From assembly GCF_003286085.1 (NCBI RefSeq), contig NW_020825350.1, forward strand, positions 372,001 through 436,000: a stretch of 64,000 nucleotides of DNA, in the 5' to 3' direction. The notes under the pieces were generated by a model. That model worked only from the letters and a program-made list of their open reading frames with translations, did not search any database and was not told where the DNA came from. The translations under genes were made by a program, and so were the position numbers. Below are positions 63,785 to 64,000 of this stretch, piece after piece. The stretch's first letter is position 1. The number at the start of each line of letters is the position of its first letter. This stretch comes from Drosophila persimilis. Taxonomy: Eukaryota > Arthropoda > Insecta > Diptera > Drosophilidae.

Positions 63785-64000
63785 GCGATCGAGAGGTAGA
63801 GAGGGCGACAGGGCGTGCTCCATTCGGGGCGCGCATCATCAGTATCACATTTCCAATCCCATGTGCCGAACGAGAGTCCAAACTGAAGCTGACAATTCGC
63901 ACAAGAAATGGATCCCAATAAAGATTGCTAAAGGAGGAGGAAAACACGAGACCGAGAACGAGAGTGAAGGAGAAGGAAGAACACTTATATATACATATAT
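63785..64000 (+). other. sn: singed 3' UTR (start)
   Basis: This is non-coding sequence after the fascin stop. AATAAA at 63917-63922 is a possible polyadenylation signal about 135 nt downstream. The window ends before a longer 3' UTR can be judged. Confidence 0.6.

Overview
The window is Drosophila-type nuclear DNA. It has short introns (about 60-90 nt) beside long ones, coding exons rich in G and C at third positions, AT-rich intergenic DNA full of TATG/CA/GA microsatellites, and TATCGATA (DRE) boxes near gene starts. The gene content matches, from memory, the D. melanogaster X chromosome (Muller A) at about 7C-7D, where the same gene neighbours lie. Protein differences from the melanogaster sequences I remember point to another species, possibly the obscura group; that is an inference.

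Layout from left to right. Positions 1-6.3 kb are mostly non-coding, with one weak small-ORF candidate at 5.6-6.0 kb. A DEAD-box RNA helicase of the DDX5/p68 type lies on the minus strand (6.3-9.2 kb, with a 5' exon near 9.8-10 kb). A cis-prenyltransferase (Dhdds) follows on the minus strand (10.3-11.3 kb). Next come two tandem RpS14 genes on the plus strand (11.9-13.6 kb), and then the large Ubr3 ubiquitin ligase gene on the plus strand (15.0-30.6 kb, eleven coding exons). A minus-strand gene for a secreted cysteine-rich protein is nested inside the 6-kb Ubr3 intron 5. It appears to have two alternative promoters, each with its own homologous N-terminal module. After a 2.5-kb non-coding stretch comes a minus-strand gene of unknown function with an internal duplication (33.1-34.7 kb). 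A small plus-strand ORF with an in-frame stop follows (35.2-36.0 kb), then swiss cheese (sws, minus strand, 36.8-46.5 kb), a possible tiny minus-strand gene (47.2-47.6 kb) and singed/fascin (sn, plus strand, first exon near 49.6-50.2 kb, coding exons 60.6-63.8 kb).

The genes do not form one pathway. They include translation (RpS14 pair), RNA remodelling (helicase), dolichol synthesis for glycosylation (Dhdds), ubiquitin signalling (Ubr3), phospholipid homeostasis in the ER and glia/neurons (sws) and actin bundling in bristles and nurse cells (sn).

The most interesting signals are: the paired alternative N-termini of the nested gene; the tandem 117-nt sws exons that each carry the patatin catalytic aspartate; the in-frame TAA in the 35-kb ORF; the clustered amino-acid changes in one RpS14 copy; and a frame-supported GC-AG intron in Ubr3. 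No prophage, CRISPR, tRNA or intact transposon was seen.
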